Origin: Streptomyces sp. CA-210063 | GTDB lineage: Bacteria > Actinomycetota > Actinomycetes > Streptomycetales > Streptomycetaceae | NCBI RefSeq assembly: GCF_024612015.1 | Contig: NZ_CP102512.1 | Span: 7,564,001 to 7,628,000 of the forward strand | Length of the DNA stretch: 64,000 nt | Reading direction: 5' to 3' | Shown here: positions 25,182 through 33,704 of the stretch, in pieces | Numbering within the stretch: the stretch's first letter is position 1 | How the letters are laid out: each line of letters opens with the position of its first letter | The notes under the pieces: model-generated | Seen by the model: only the letters and a program-made list of their open reading frames with translations | Database searches by the model: none | What the model was told of the DNA's origin: nothing | Made by a program: the position numbers and the translations under genes

Positions 25182-25921
25182 CCGTCGACTTCTCCCGGTT
25201 CCCCCTCGCCCCGGGGGACCGGGTCCTGGATCTCGGCTGTGGAGCGGGCCGGCACGCCTTCGAGTGCTATCGGCGCGGCGCCCAGGTCGTGGCCCTCGAC
25301 CAGAACGGCGAGGAGATCCGCGAGGTCGCCAAGTGGTTCGCGGCGATGAAGGAGGCGGGCGAGGCCCCGGAGGGCGCGACCGCCACCGCGATGGAGGGCG
25401 ACGCCCTCGCGCTGCCCTTCCCCGACGAGTCCTTCGACGTCGTCATCATCTCCGAGGTGATGGAGCACATCCCCGACGACAAGGGCGTACTCGCGGAAAT
25501 GGTCCGGGTGTTGAAGCCCGGCGGCCGCATAGCCATCACCGTGCCGCGCTACGGCCCCGAGAAGGTCTGCTGGACGCTCTCCGACGCCTACCACGAGGTC
25601 GAGGGCGGCCACATCCGCATCTACAAGGCCGACGAACTGCTGGCCAGGATCCGCGAGGCCGGCCTCAAGCCGTACGGCACCCACCACGCCCATGCCCTGC
25701 ACTCGCCGTACTGGTGGCTGAAGTGCGCGTTCGGCGTCGACAACGACAAGGCGCTGCCCGTGCGGGCGTACCACAAGCTGCTGGTCTGGGACATCATGAA
25801 GAAGCCCCTGGCCACCCGGGTCGCCGAGCAGGCGCTGAACCCGCTGATCGGCAAGAGCTTCGTGGCGTACGCGACCAAGCCGCATCTGCCCGTCGCCGCT
25901 GCTTCGGTGGCCGCCAAGTGA
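25175..25921 (+). CDS. Class I SAM-dependent methyltransferase
   Basis: A 248-residue methyltransferase. Motif I is RVLDLGCGAGRHAFE, the acidic end of strand 2 is VVALDQNGEEI, motif II PDESFDVVIISEVMEHI, and motif III LKPGGRIAITVPR. The SAM fold is clear; the acceptor is unknown. It overlaps the glycosyltransferase by 7 bp and the next gene by 4 bp (GTGA), so the three proteins are made together and probably modify one glycolipid or glycoside. Confidence 0.88.
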   Translation: MLTVDFSRFPLAPGDRVLDLGCGAGRHAFECYRRGAQVVALDQNGEEIREVAKWFAAMKEAGEAPEGATATAMEGDALALPFPDESFDVVIISEVMEHIPDDKGVLAEMVRVLKPGGRIAITVPRYGPEKVCWTLSDAYHEVEGGHIRIYKADELLARIREAGLKPYGTHHAHALHSPYWWLKCAFGVDNDKALPVRAYHKLLVWDIMKKPLATRVAEQALNPLIGKSFVAYATKPHLPVAAASVAAK

Positions 25922-26985
25922 CGACGCCCCGGACAGAACACCTGGTCCTGCCCGGGGTCCTCACCGCCGAGGAGGCCGCCGCCACCGTGCGCGGCGTCCT
26001 CGCGGTGCAGCGCGCCGACGGTGCCATCCCGTGGTTCCGCGGGCACCACCTCGACCCGTGGGACCACACCGAGGCGGCCATGGCGCTGGACGCGGCCGGT
26101 GAGCACGAGGCCGCCGAGCGCGCCTACGAGTGGCTGCGCCTCCACCAGAACGCGGACGGCTCCTGGTACGCCGCCTACGCCGACGGGGACGCCGACGACG
26201 TCACCGACCGGGGCCGCGAGACCAACTTCGTCGCGTACATCGCCGTCGGCGTCTGGCACCACTACCTGGCCACCGGCGACGACACCTTCCTCGACCGCAT
26301 GTGGCCGGCCGTCTACGCGGCGGTGGAGTTCGTGCTGCGGCTCCAGCAGCCCGGCGGCCAGATCGGCTGGCGGCGTGACGACGACGGCACGCCCACGGCC
26401 GACGCGCTGCTCACCGGCAGTTCCTCCGTCCACCACGCGCTGCGCTGCGCGCTCGCCATCGCCGAGCAGCGCGAAGAGCCGCAGCCCGACTGGGAGTTGG
26501 CCGTCGGCGCGCTGCGCCACGCGATACGCCGGCACCCCGAGCGGTTCCTCGACAAGGACCGCTACTCGATGGACTGGTACTACCCCGTGCTCGGCGGCGC
26601 GCTCACCGGCATCGAGGCCAAGTCCCGTATAGAGGAAGGCTGGGACCGCTTCGTCGTGCCCGGCTTCGGCGTCCGCTGTGTGGTCCCCAACCCGTGGGTG
26701 ACCGGCGGCGAGTCGGCCGAACTCGCCCTGGCGCTCTGGGTGATGGGCGAGTCCGACCGCGCCTTGGAGATCCTCCAGTCCATCCAGCACCTCCGCGACA
26801 CCGACTCGGGCCTGTACTGGACGGGTTATGTCTTCGAGGACCGGGCGATCTGGCCCGAGGAGCTGACTTCCTGGACCGCGGGATCCTTGCTGTTGGCCGT
26901 GGCCGCGTTGGGCGGCGACGAGGCGACGTGCGCGGTCTTCAGCGGGGAGCGCTTGCCGCGCGGGCTGGACGCGGAGTGCTGTTGA
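25918..26985 (+). CDS. Alpha/alpha-barrel protein (prenyltransferase/glycoside-hydrolase-like)
   Basis: A 355-residue protein with repeated helical hairpins and aromatic motifs: GAIPWFRGHHLDPWDHTEAA, LRLHQNADGSWYAAY, ETNFVAYIAVGVWHHYLATG, MDWYYPVLGGAL, and LYWTGYVFEDRAIWPEE. This resembles six-hairpin (alpha/alpha)6 barrels of glycoside hydrolases and terpene-cyclase/prenyltransferase-like folds. Conserved Asp and Glu residues could be catalytic, but the reaction is not identified. The GTG at 25918 overlaps the methyltransferase stop. It is last in the operon and is followed by a terminator. Confidence 0.75.
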   Translation: MTTPRTEHLVLPGVLTAEEAAATVRGVLAVQRADGAIPWFRGHHLDPWDHTEAAMALDAAGEHEAAERAYEWLRLHQNADGSWYAAYADGDADDVTDRGRETNFVAYIAVGVWHHYLATGDDTFLDRMWPAVYAAVEFVLRLQQPGGQIGWRRDDDGTPTADALLTGSSSVHHALRCALAIAEQREEPQPDWELAVGALRHAIRRHPERFLDKDRYSMDWYYPVLGGALTGIEAKSRIEEGWDRFVVPGFGVRCVVPNPWVTGGESAELALALWVMGESDRALEILQSIQHLRDTDSGLYWTGYVFEDRAIWPEELTSWTAGSLLLAVAALGGDEATCAVFSGERLPRGLDAECC

Positions 26986-26989
26986 GTTG

Positions 26990-27012
26990 AGGGGTGCGTT
27001 CCCCGCACCCCT
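26990..27012 (+). terminator. Hairpin terminator after the glycosyltransferase operon
   Basis: AGGGGTGCG and CGCACCCCT flank a 5-nt loop, 4 nt after the operon's last stop codon. Confidence 0.7.
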
Positions 27013-27040
27013 TGGCAGCATGGGTCGCGACCCCGGTTTT

Positions 27041-27070
27041 TCAGGGGCGCGGGGAACTGCGCGAGCAACC
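27041..27070 (+). repeat. Dispersed ~30-bp repeat, copy C
   Basis: GGGGCGCGGGGAACTGCGCG followed by AGCAACC, in the same orientation as copy A, just downstream of the operon terminator. Confidence 0.7.
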
Positions 27071-27150
27071 ACGAACCACCCGCACCCGCCCCCCACGACC
27101 CCGACCTCGACCGCGACCCTCCGAGCTTTCCCGCGCGGAGCGGAGCGCGC

Positions 27151-27438
27151 TCAGTGACGGTGCATCCGATTCGCGATGGCGTGCCCCACGAACAAGTAGA
27201 CGACAGCGGCCAGGCCATAGCCGGCCACCACCCGCGCCCACTGCTCGTCGAACGTGAACAGGTCGTGTGACCAGCCCGCGAGCCAGCGGGCCGCGTCATG
27301 GATGAACTGCACGAAGTCGTTCGTGCCGTTCGCGTCCAGCAGATACATCAGGATCCACAGGCCGAGAATGAAGGCCATGATGTCGGCGACGATCGCTATG
27401 ACCCGCCCCGCCTGATTGGAACCGCTATATCGAGACAT
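27151..27438 (-). CDS. Small two-span membrane protein
   Basis: A 95-residue protein with two transmembrane helices (VIAIVADIMAFILGLWILMYLL and VVAGYGLAAVVYLFVGHAIA, given in part) and a short loop containing NDFVQFIHDAARWLAGW. This resembles the YggT/DUF-type small membrane proteins common in Streptomyces. The function is unknown. The start is placed at the ATG at 27438, where the protein begins MSRYSGSNQAGR. It is divergent from the SBP/VWA operon. Confidence 0.65.
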   Translation of the reverse strand: MSRYSGSNQAGRVIAIVADIMAFILGLWILMYLLDANGTNDFVQFIHDAARWLAGWSHDLFTFDEQWARVVAGYGLAAVVYLFVGHAIANRMHRH

Positions 27439-27626
27439 GCCGTACGGGTTGCCCGTGAATCCCGGATGAAACCGAATCCAGGAGCGGTACCTCGCCAACA
27501 CACGCCGATGAGGCCGGTGTTGGCGTATCCCGTTCGTGTGCTCTTCACCCGGTATTGGCCGTTCCAGTGGTCGGCGTTCGCCGTCGTGGCTCATGCTCCT
27601 GCCCCCGGGGGAGAGGCAGGAGAGCG

Positions 27627-28937
27627 GTGTCCGAGCCCAGCAGACCGACCGTCGTCACGATCGAGGAGCCGAGACTCGCCACCCGCCGCAGGGAGAGACG
27701 CCGCATCCCGCGCCATGTCCTCGTCGCGTTACCCCTCGCCCTCGCCGGCCTGATATCCCTGCTGGTCTCGGGCAACGCGCTCCGGCCGTTCGAACGCGTC
27801 ATCACCATCGAGGCCAAGATGGCCTCCAAGTCGGACTACTTCAAGGATCCCGAAGTACAGCGGCTGCTGCTCAAGCACGGCATACGGGTCGACATCCAGC
27901 GCCTCGGCTCCCGGGGCGTCGCCACCCAGTCGTGGCAAGGCCTGGACGTGGTCTTTCCCTCCGGGCAACCCGCCGCGAAGCTGATCCTGAGGAAGGCGAA
28001 CCGCTCGCTGTCGTCGACGCGCCCGTTCGTCACCCCGCTGGTGCTCGCGACGTTCCGGGACTACGCCGAGACCCTCGAGAAACAAGGTGTCGCCGTGGCG
28101 CAGAAGCAGGGCGGCGACACGCTCTACTACAACCTCGAGATGAACGAGTTCGTCGACCTGCTCGACGGGCTGAAGCCCAATGGCGAGAAGCCCCAGGCGC
28201 ACGAACTCAAGAAGGTGGACACCTGGCACGGCCTCGGCTTCGACGATCTCAACCCGCCCAAGCGCAACAGCGGCCGCATTCTCGTACGCACCTCGAGTGT
28301 CTGCGAATCCAACTCCGCCGGCACCTACCTGAGCATCCTCTCCTTCGTGGAGAACGGGAACGTGGTGCCGGTCGCCGACGACGCCGAGGACGACACCTCG
28401 GCCGCGGGCGGCGCGGAGGCCCGGGACCCCGTGCTCGACCTCGCCAAGAAGGTCGAACCCCTGATCAGCCTCCAGGGCATGTGGGCCGACGAACAGGCCG
28501 ACAGCTACTTCTCCGGCGAGGGCGAGAGCATCGCGCCCATCGCGGTGATCTACGAGCACCAGTACCTGGCCCACCAGCTCGACCACCACAAGAAGTACGG
28601 CAAGCCCGACACCGAGCGGGTGCTGCTCTACCCCACGCCGTACGCCCTCACCGAACCCCAGCTCATCGCCCTCACCGACGAGGGCGAACAGCTCGTGGAA
28701 CTCATCAGGACCGACACCGAACTACGCCGTCGGGCCACCGAGTTGGGCTTCCGCGTCCGGTTCTCCGGCGCGGAGGGAAGCAGCGACGAGCTGAACGCGT
28801 ATCTGCGCGAGCACGGGATCCAGGAGCCGGCCCGCAACAGCGACCAGACCAAGGTCGACATACCCGACCTCAACGTCCTGGAGAAGATCATCAACGAGGT
28901 GGGCGACTGCCCGCCCGTCGAGGGATCAACCCCATGA
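27627..28937 (+). CDS. Membrane-anchored solute-binding-protein-like protein
   Basis: A 436-residue protein. One N-terminal transmembrane helix (HVLVALPLALAGLISLLVSG) precedes a large extracytoplasmic domain. Segments such as TWHGLGFDDLNPPKR, YLSILSFVENG, PIAVIYEHQYLAHQL and VLLYPTPYALTEPQLIAL resemble type-2 periplasmic solute-binding folds (SBP_bac_11 group). AGGAGA lies 5 nt before the GTG start. It begins a three-gene operon with a solute-binding/VWA lipoprotein and another membrane protein. Its last codons lie in a 33-bp tandem repeat that also carries the next gene's start. Confidence 0.68.
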   Translation: MSEPSRPTVVTIEEPRLATRRRERRRIPRHVLVALPLALAGLISLLVSGNALRPFERVITIEAKMASKSDYFKDPEVQRLLLKHGIRVDIQRLGSRGVATQSWQGLDVVFPSGQPAAKLILRKANRSLSSTRPFVTPLVLATFRDYAETLEKQGVAVAQKQGGDTLYYNLEMNEFVDLLDGLKPNGEKPQAHELKKVDTWHGLGFDDLNPPKRNSGRILVRTSSVCESNSAGTYLSILSFVENGNVVPVADDAEDDTSAAGGAEARDPVLDLAKKVEPLISLQGMWADEQADSYFSGEGESIAPIAVIYEHQYLAHQLDHHKKYGKPDTERVLLYPTPYALTEPQLIALTDEGEQLVELIRTDTELRRRATELGFRVRFSGAEGSSDELNAYLREHGIQEPARNSDQTKVDIPDLNVLEKIINEVGDCPPVEGSTP

Positions 28938-29008
28938 GGCGGCCCGCCCGTCGAGGGATCAACCCCATGAGGCGGCCCGCCCGTCGAGGGATCAACCCCA
29001 TGAGGCGG
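28910..29008 (+). repeat. Three exact 33-bp tandem copies carrying a ribosome site and start codon
   Basis: Copies at 28910-28942, 28943-28975 and 28976-29008 each contain GAGGG, an 8-10 nt spacer and ATG followed by AGGCGG. The first ATG overlaps the upstream stop (ATGA). Because 33 is divisible by three, all three starts (28934, 28967, 29000) are in frame with the same protein. Confidence 0.9.
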
Positions 29009-30583
29009 CCCGCCCGCACCCTGACCGCATGCCTGGCCCTCGCCCTCCTCGCCGCCCTCTCCTCCGCCTGCACCCGGGACCCGGAGAGCATCACCCTCAA
29101 GGTCCTCGCCAGCCCCGAACTCGCCGACGTGGCACCGCTGTTGGCGGACCTGAAGAAGGAGACCGGGGTAGAGCTGGACATGGAGTACGAGGCGACGGCC
29201 GACCTGGCGGGCCAGCCGCCCGACTCCGGCCGTTCCGAGTACGACCTGGCCTGGCCCGCCTCGGACCGGTCCTTCCTCCTGCGCCTGCGGGACTCCGGCG
29301 GCGGGGCGGCCCGCCCGGAATCGACCCCGGTCATGCGCTCACCCGTCGTCGTCGGCCTCACCCCTCAGATGGCGGACAGGCTGCGGGCCGGCGTCCCCGG
29401 CGGACGCCTCTCCTGGGCGGACATCGCGGACGCCGCCGCCGACGGCACCGTACGGTTCGCCATGGCCGACCCGCGGCGCAGCGACACCGGACGCGCGGCG
29501 CTCGTCGGGGTCGCCACCGCGGCCGCGGGCACCGGCAGCGCACTGCGCGAACAGGACGTCTCCTGCGACCGGCTGCGGGGCTTCCGCTCGGGGCACACCC
29601 TCACGGCCGACAGCTCACGCGACCTGATCGACCGGTACGCCGAGGGCCGGGGGGAGGCCAACACGCTGATCGCCCACGAGGCCGAGCTGCTGTCCCTGAA
29701 CGCGCGGAACGCGCCGCGCGACCAGCTGGAGATCGTCTATCCGGAGGACGGCATGGTGCTGTCCGACTTCCCGCTGCTGCTGCTCGACCCCGCACAGCGC
29801 TCCGCGTACCGCACAGTCGTCGACTGGCTGCTGAGCGCCGACACCCAGCGGAAGCTGATGGAGCGGACCCACCGCCGCCCGGTCAACCAGGACGTCGAGC
29901 CCGCGAAGCAGCTCCGCGCGGCCGTCGGCAACGCCCTGTCCTTCCCCGACCGGCTCTCCATCGTCGAGCGGCTGATCGCCGACTACGGGGACCCGAACAG
30001 CCGGGCCGCCGACCAGGTGGTGTTCGTGCTCGACTACTCGGGCTCGATGCGCGGCGAACGGATGGCCGGGCTGCGGGCCGCCTTCGCCGGACTGAGCGGC
30101 GCCGACCCGACCTCCACCGGCAAGTTCGCCCGCTTCTACCGGGGCGAGCGCCTGACGGTCGTCCGGTTCGGCGGCCGTGTCCTGGAGGAACGCACCGTGA
30201 CCGTACGCGGCGACGGTGATCTCAAGGCCCTCGACAAGGTCGTCACGGAAGGCGACTTCGCCGACTCCACCGCCGTGTGGTCCGCGCTCGACCGCGGCTA
30301 CCGCATCGCCGCCGACGCCGTGCGCGAACAGCCCCAACGACCCGTGTCGATCGTGCTGATGACAGACGGCGAGAGCAACTCGGGTATTGCTTATGGGGAG
30401 TTCGTACGCCGTCACGACGAACTAGGCGCCGACGTACGCGAGGTGCCCACCTTCCCCGTCCATTTCGGAGAGGCCGACCCCGCCGCCCTGAAGAAGGCCG
30501 CCGACCTGACCGGCGGCCGTATGGTCGACGCCGGCCGCTCCTCGCTCTCCGACGCTTTCAAGGAGATCCGTGGGTGTCATTGA
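29000..30583 (+). CDS. Lipoprotein with solute-binding and VWA domains
   Basis: From the ATG at 29000 the product is 527 residues. A lipoprotein signal peptide (TLTACLALALLAALSSACT, lipobox LSSAC) precedes a solute-binding-like domain (LKVLASPELADVAPLLADL, ADPRRSDTGRAALVGVAT) to ~residue 320. A von Willebrand factor A domain follows, with the metal-ion site DYSGSMRGE, FADSTAVWSAL and LMTDGESNSG. Starts at 28967 and 28934 would add 11 or 22 basic residues ahead of the signal peptide. VWA domains bind protein partners through a metal ion. The combination suggests a cell-surface adaptor in a complex with the two neighbouring gene products. The role is unknown. Confidence 0.78.
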   Translation: MRRPARTLTACLALALLAALSSACTRDPESITLKVLASPELADVAPLLADLKKETGVELDMEYEATADLAGQPPDSGRSEYDLAWPASDRSFLLRLRDSGGGAARPESTPVMRSPVVVGLTPQMADRLRAGVPGGRLSWADIADAAADGTVRFAMADPRRSDTGRAALVGVATAAAGTGSALREQDVSCDRLRGFRSGHTLTADSSRDLIDRYAEGRGEANTLIAHEAELLSLNARNAPRDQLEIVYPEDGMVLSDFPLLLLDPAQRSAYRTVVDWLLSADTQRKLMERTHRRPVNQDVEPAKQLRAAVGNALSFPDRLSIVERLIADYGDPNSRAADQVVFVLDYSGSMRGERMAGLRAAFAGLSGADPTSTGKFARFYRGERLTVVRFGGRVLEERTVTVRGDGDLKALDKVVTEGDFADSTAVWSALDRGYRIAADAVREQPQRPVSIVLMTDGESNSGIAYGEFVRRHDELGADVREVPTFPVHFGEADPAALKKAADLTGGRMVDAGRSSLSDAFKEIRGCH

Positions 30584-31346
30584 CAGTCAGTGGTGGGGCC
30601 TGTGGTGGCCGTGGCTGGTCGTCTGGGCGCTGACGGCGGCGTGCTGCGCCGTCCTGGCGCGGTACGCGCTGCTGCGCCTCGGCTGGCCGCGCAGACGGCG
30701 GCGGCGCGTCCTGCGCACCAACCTCGGCATGTGCTTCTACCTGCACAACGAGCGCGTCATGAACATCTACCAGGCCGGCGGCTTCTCGGAGGCCCTGGAG
30801 CAGGAGGTCGCCGACCAGATCAAGGTCAACGGCGGCTTCGGGCTGTGGTCCCGGGTGCTCGGCCTGCTGGGCTTCACCGTCCACCGGGACGTCGCCAAGG
30901 AGCGCGTCACCAAGTACCTCCGGGAGAGCACGCCCATCATGGTGATCCGGCTGCTCATGGACACCATGCGCAAGGAGGACGTGGTGGTCGACGCCGACCT
31001 CGTCACCGGCCGCCTCGTCCCCAACGGGACGCTCGCCGAGACCCTGCGCGACCGGAACGACACCGGCACGGTCCCGCTGAGCGCCGTCATGACGGAGTTC
31101 GTCTCCGTCACCGGACTCTTCACCGCCCACCGCACGGAGAACGGCGACGTCGTCCTGCGGGCGCGCTACGAGGGGTCGCCCTCCGCCCACGTCAAGATCA
31201 CCTGCGACGAGTCCGAGGGCCGGGGCGAGTTCCGCAACACCGACTACCACACAGGGGAGTTCCAGGCCCGCTGCCTGGGCAAGGTGCGCACCTGGAACCG
31301 GGAGACCGGCGAACTGGCCCTGGACCCGATCGCCATCTTCCGCTGA
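30570..31346 (+). CDS. Single-span membrane protein, third gene of the SBP/VWA operon
   Basis: A 258-residue protein. A transmembrane helix (WWPWLVVWALTAACCAVLA region) is followed by a basic patch (RLGWPRRRRRRVLR), so the ~200-residue C-terminal domain is probably cytoplasmic. That domain (GMCFYLHNERVMNIYQAGGF...AHVKITCDESEGRGEF) is not recognised. AGGAG precedes the GTG, and the gene overlaps the lipoprotein's end by 14 bp, so all three are coupled. It may connect the external proteins to the cytoplasm. Confidence 0.7.
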   Translation: MGVIDSQWWGLWWPWLVVWALTAACCAVLARYALLRLGWPRRRRRRVLRTNLGMCFYLHNERVMNIYQAGGFSEALEQEVADQIKVNGGFGLWSRVLGLLGFTVHRDVAKERVTKYLRESTPIMVIRLLMDTMRKEDVVVDADLVTGRLVPNGTLAETLRDRNDTGTVPLSAVMTEFVSVTGLFTAHRTENGDVVLRARYEGSPSAHVKITCDESEGRGEFRNTDYHTGEFQARCLGKVRTWNRETGELALDPIAIFR

Positions 31347-31362
31347 GCGGATCCGGTGCGTC

Positions 31363-32373
31363 CTAGGAGTTGAGCTCGGCGAGCACACGCAGGGTGTGCG
31401 GGTCGGGGGCGAGTACCAGCAGGTCCGTCACCGGCCCCTTCCGCCACAACTCCAGCCGCTCCGCGATGCGTTCACGCGGCCCGATCAGCGAGATCTCGTC
31501 CGCGAAGGCGTCCGGTACGGCGAGTACGGCCTCCTCGCGCCGCCCGTCGAGGAAGAGCCGCTGGATGTGCCGGGCCTCCTCCTCGTACCCCATGCGGGCC
31601 ATGAGATCGGCGTGGAAGTTGCGCTTGGCGTGCCCCATCCCGCCGATGTAGAAGCCGAGCATCGCCTTCACGGGCAGCAGCCCTTCGGCGACGTCGTCGC
31701 AGACCTTCGCGCGGGCCATGGGCGCGATGAGGAAGCCGTCCGAGAGGTTCGTCAGCGAGGCCTCGTAGACATCGGTCCGTGTCGGCGACCAGTACAACGG
31801 CAGCCACCCGTCCGCTATGCGGGTCGTCTGCGCGATGTTCTTCGGCCCCTCGGCGCCGAGCAGGACGGGCAGATCGGCGCGGAGGGGGTGCGTGATGGAC
31901 TTCAGCGCCTTGCCGGTGCCGGTGCCGTCCGGCCCGTCGTACGGGAGGGGGTGGAAGCGCCCGTCCAGCTCAACGGGGGCCTCGCGCCTGAGGACTTGGC
32001 GTACGACGTCGACGTACTCCCTGGTCGCGGTCAGCGGGGACTTCGGGAACGGGCGCCCGTACCAGCCCTCGACGACCTGCGGCCCGGAGAGCCCCAGACC
32101 GAGGAGGGCGCGTCCGCCGGAGAGATGGTCCAGGGTCAGGGCGTGCATCGCGGTGGTGGTGGGCGACCGGGCGGCCATCTGGGCAACCGCCGTGCCCAGC
32201 TTGATCCTTGAGGTGTGCGCCGCGATCCAGGTGAGCGGGGTGAAGGCGTCCGAGCCCCACGACTCGGCGGTCCACACCGAGTCGTAGCCGAGCCGCTCCG
32301 CCTCCCGCGCGAGCGGGACGTGGTCGGGGGAGGGGCCGCGCCCCCAGTAGCCGAGCGCGAGACCGAGTCGCAT
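31363..32373 (-). CDS. LLM-class F420-dependent oxidoreductase (Rv3520c-like)
   Basis: A 336-residue luciferase-like TIM-barrel oxidoreductase. The N-terminus GLALGYWGRGP and AREAERLGYDSVWTAESWG, then SRIKLGTAVAQMAARSP and LGLGLSGPQVVEGWYG, are typical of F420-using members. It resembles Rv3520c, a gene of the mycobacterial cholesterol cluster. GGAGG lies 7 nt before the ATG. A perfect CTGACGnnnCGTCAG palindrome is 16 bp upstream, but no KstR box is seen. Reaction: probably a hydride transfer to or from a CoA-linked or ring intermediate; the substrate is unknown. Confidence 0.85.
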   Translation of the reverse strand: MRLGLALGYWGRGPSPDHVPLAREAERLGYDSVWTAESWGSDAFTPLTWIAAHTSRIKLGTAVAQMAARSPTTTAMHALTLDHLSGGRALLGLGLSGPQVVEGWYGRPFPKSPLTATREYVDVVRQVLRREAPVELDGRFHPLPYDGPDGTGTGKALKSITHPLRADLPVLLGAEGPKNIAQTTRIADGWLPLYWSPTRTDVYEASLTNLSDGFLIAPMARAKVCDDVAEGLLPVKAMLGFYIGGMGHAKRNFHADLMARMGYEEEARHIQRLFLDGRREEAVLAVPDAFADEISLIGPRERIAERLELWRKGPVTDLLVLAPDPHTLRVLAELNS

Positions 32374-32388
32374 ACGCCTGCCTCCGTT

Positions 32389-32403
32389 CTGACGGTACGT
32401 CAG
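32389..32403. promoter_or_regulatory. CTGACGnnnCGTCAG palindrome, copy 3 (perfect)
   Basis: CTGACGGTACGTCAG has perfect 6-bp arms, immediately upstream of the ribosome site of the LLM oxidoreductase. Confidence 0.65.
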
Positions 32404-32487
32404 TTGAGCGGCCGGGAGGTGCGACTGTACGACAACGGCCCCCCGCTCGGAAGAGCGAAGGGCCGGTCGTACGGACGCGGGATGCGA

Positions 32488-33321
32488 TCAGCCGCGCTGG
32501 ATACCGCTGGTGTCCTGAAGGACGCCACGACGGCCGTCCTGCGTCTGGGCCACCAGGCTGGGGCCGCGCTGCTCGACCGCCAGGTACCAGGTGCCCGGCG
32601 CCAGTTCGGCGATCGTCGACTGCGAACCGTCCTCCGCGAACAGCGGACGGGCCACCGGCACCGCGAACCAGAACGGCGAGAAGTCACTGGCCGGCGGCTG
32701 CGGCGCCGCCGCCTGCTGCTGCGGAGCACCACCGAACGGCGCCCCCGGCCCCGGCTGACCGGGCCCCGGCTGGCCCGCACCGAACGGAGCCTGCTGCGCA
32801 CCGGCGCCCGGGTAGCCGTAACCACCGGGCGGCTGCGCGCCGTACGGCTGCGGGGCGGCCGGACGCGGGGCGCCGACGAGGGCGGCCTTGAGGGCGGGGA
32901 CGAGGGGGGTGGCGATGGCGGCGGCGGCCAGGAGCAGGCAGGCGATCAGACCGAGGATGAGACCGGCACCGGAGTCGGGCTCCGAGCCGCCGAAGGCGCC
33001 CAGCAACTCCTCCATCGCTCCGAACGGGTCGATGATCGACCAGAACGAGGTCCACGCGGCGAAGATGGTCAGCGCCACCCCGAGCTGGCCGACGTCCAGG
33101 CCGATGACCTTGGGCGGCTGCGGCAGCGCACGGGCGAGGACGATCAGCACCGCACCGACGATGCCGGCGACGTACATGCTCATCACCAAGCCGAGGTTGT
33201 CCCAGGCATTGGGTACGTCGTCGCCGGAGCCGTCGAACGTGTCGAGGAACGACGCGATGAACAGCAATACCGCTGCTCCGATCACGACGCCGTCGCCTCT
33301 GGTGAGGGAGCGGATATTCAC
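32488..33321 (-). CDS. DUF5336-type multi-span membrane protein
   Basis: A 277-residue protein with four predicted membrane helices (VVIGAAVLLFIASFL, GLVMSMYVAGIVGAVLIVLA, VALTIFAAWTSFW, LILGLIACLLLAAAAIATP), a Pro/Gly/Gln-rich linker (QPGPGQPGPGAPFGG) and a C-terminal folded segment (FWFAVPVARPLFAEDGS...GTWYLAVEQRGPSLVAQTQDGRRG). This layout matches DUF5336 family proteins of actinobacteria. The function is unknown. GTG start at 33321. Confidence 0.72.
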   Translation of the reverse strand: MNIRSLTRGDGVVIGAAVLLFIASFLDTFDGSGDDVPNAWDNLGLVMSMYVAGIVGAVLIVLARALPQPPKVIGLDVGQLGVALTIFAAWTSFWSIIDPFGAMEELLGAFGGSEPDSGAGLILGLIACLLLAAAAIATPLVPALKAALVGAPRPAAPQPYGAQPPGGYGYPGAGAQQAPFGAGQPGPGQPGPGAPFGGAPQQQAAAPQPPASDFSPFWFAVPVARPLFAEDGSQSTIAELAPGTWYLAVEQRGPSLVAQTQDGRRGVLQDTSGIQRG

Positions 33322-33491
33322 TTCAGGTCCTTCGTCAGTCGTCTCGTCATCGGTGGAGGCGTCGCCGTCACCATGTCGCCCGTCAGGCCGTGGTGGGAAG
33401 CGCGGGGGTGGCCCCTCATCGTAGGGACGACCTTATCGTCCGACCGACTTGGGTGTCCGCCGGGATCACCTCGGTGATCACGACCCGCCCG

Positions 33492-33644
33492 CTACCCTCG
33501 CAGGAAACTCACGATTCCCTCAGAGTTCCCCTGTGCCGTTTTCTGCCGCCAGGCACCGCTGGTCAACAGTGCCGCGTCATGGATATCGCGCATCCCGGCG
33601 CACACGATGAACACGGGCGGAACCGTTGACAGATTGAGACCGCC
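33492..33644 (-). pseudogene. Decayed duplicate of the amidase gene's 3' end
   Basis: On the reverse strand this reads GGLNLSTVPPVFIVCAG, MRDIHDAALLTSGAWRQKTA and NSEGIVSFLRG before TAG. It aligns residue by residue with the C-terminus of the intact amidase just upstream (GGLNLSTVPKVFIECGN, MRDSKDAALLTSGAWRQKAA, ISDGITSFLEN). A stop codon and loss of similarity lie upstream, so this is a tandem partial duplicate that has decayed. The rest of 33322-33704 holds no gene. Confidence 0.85.
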
Positions 33645-33704
33645 CGAACGTCATTCCGTCGCGCTTCGGGTAAGCGGCCGGAGTTCTCCGAAGAGGAGAG
33701 TTGT

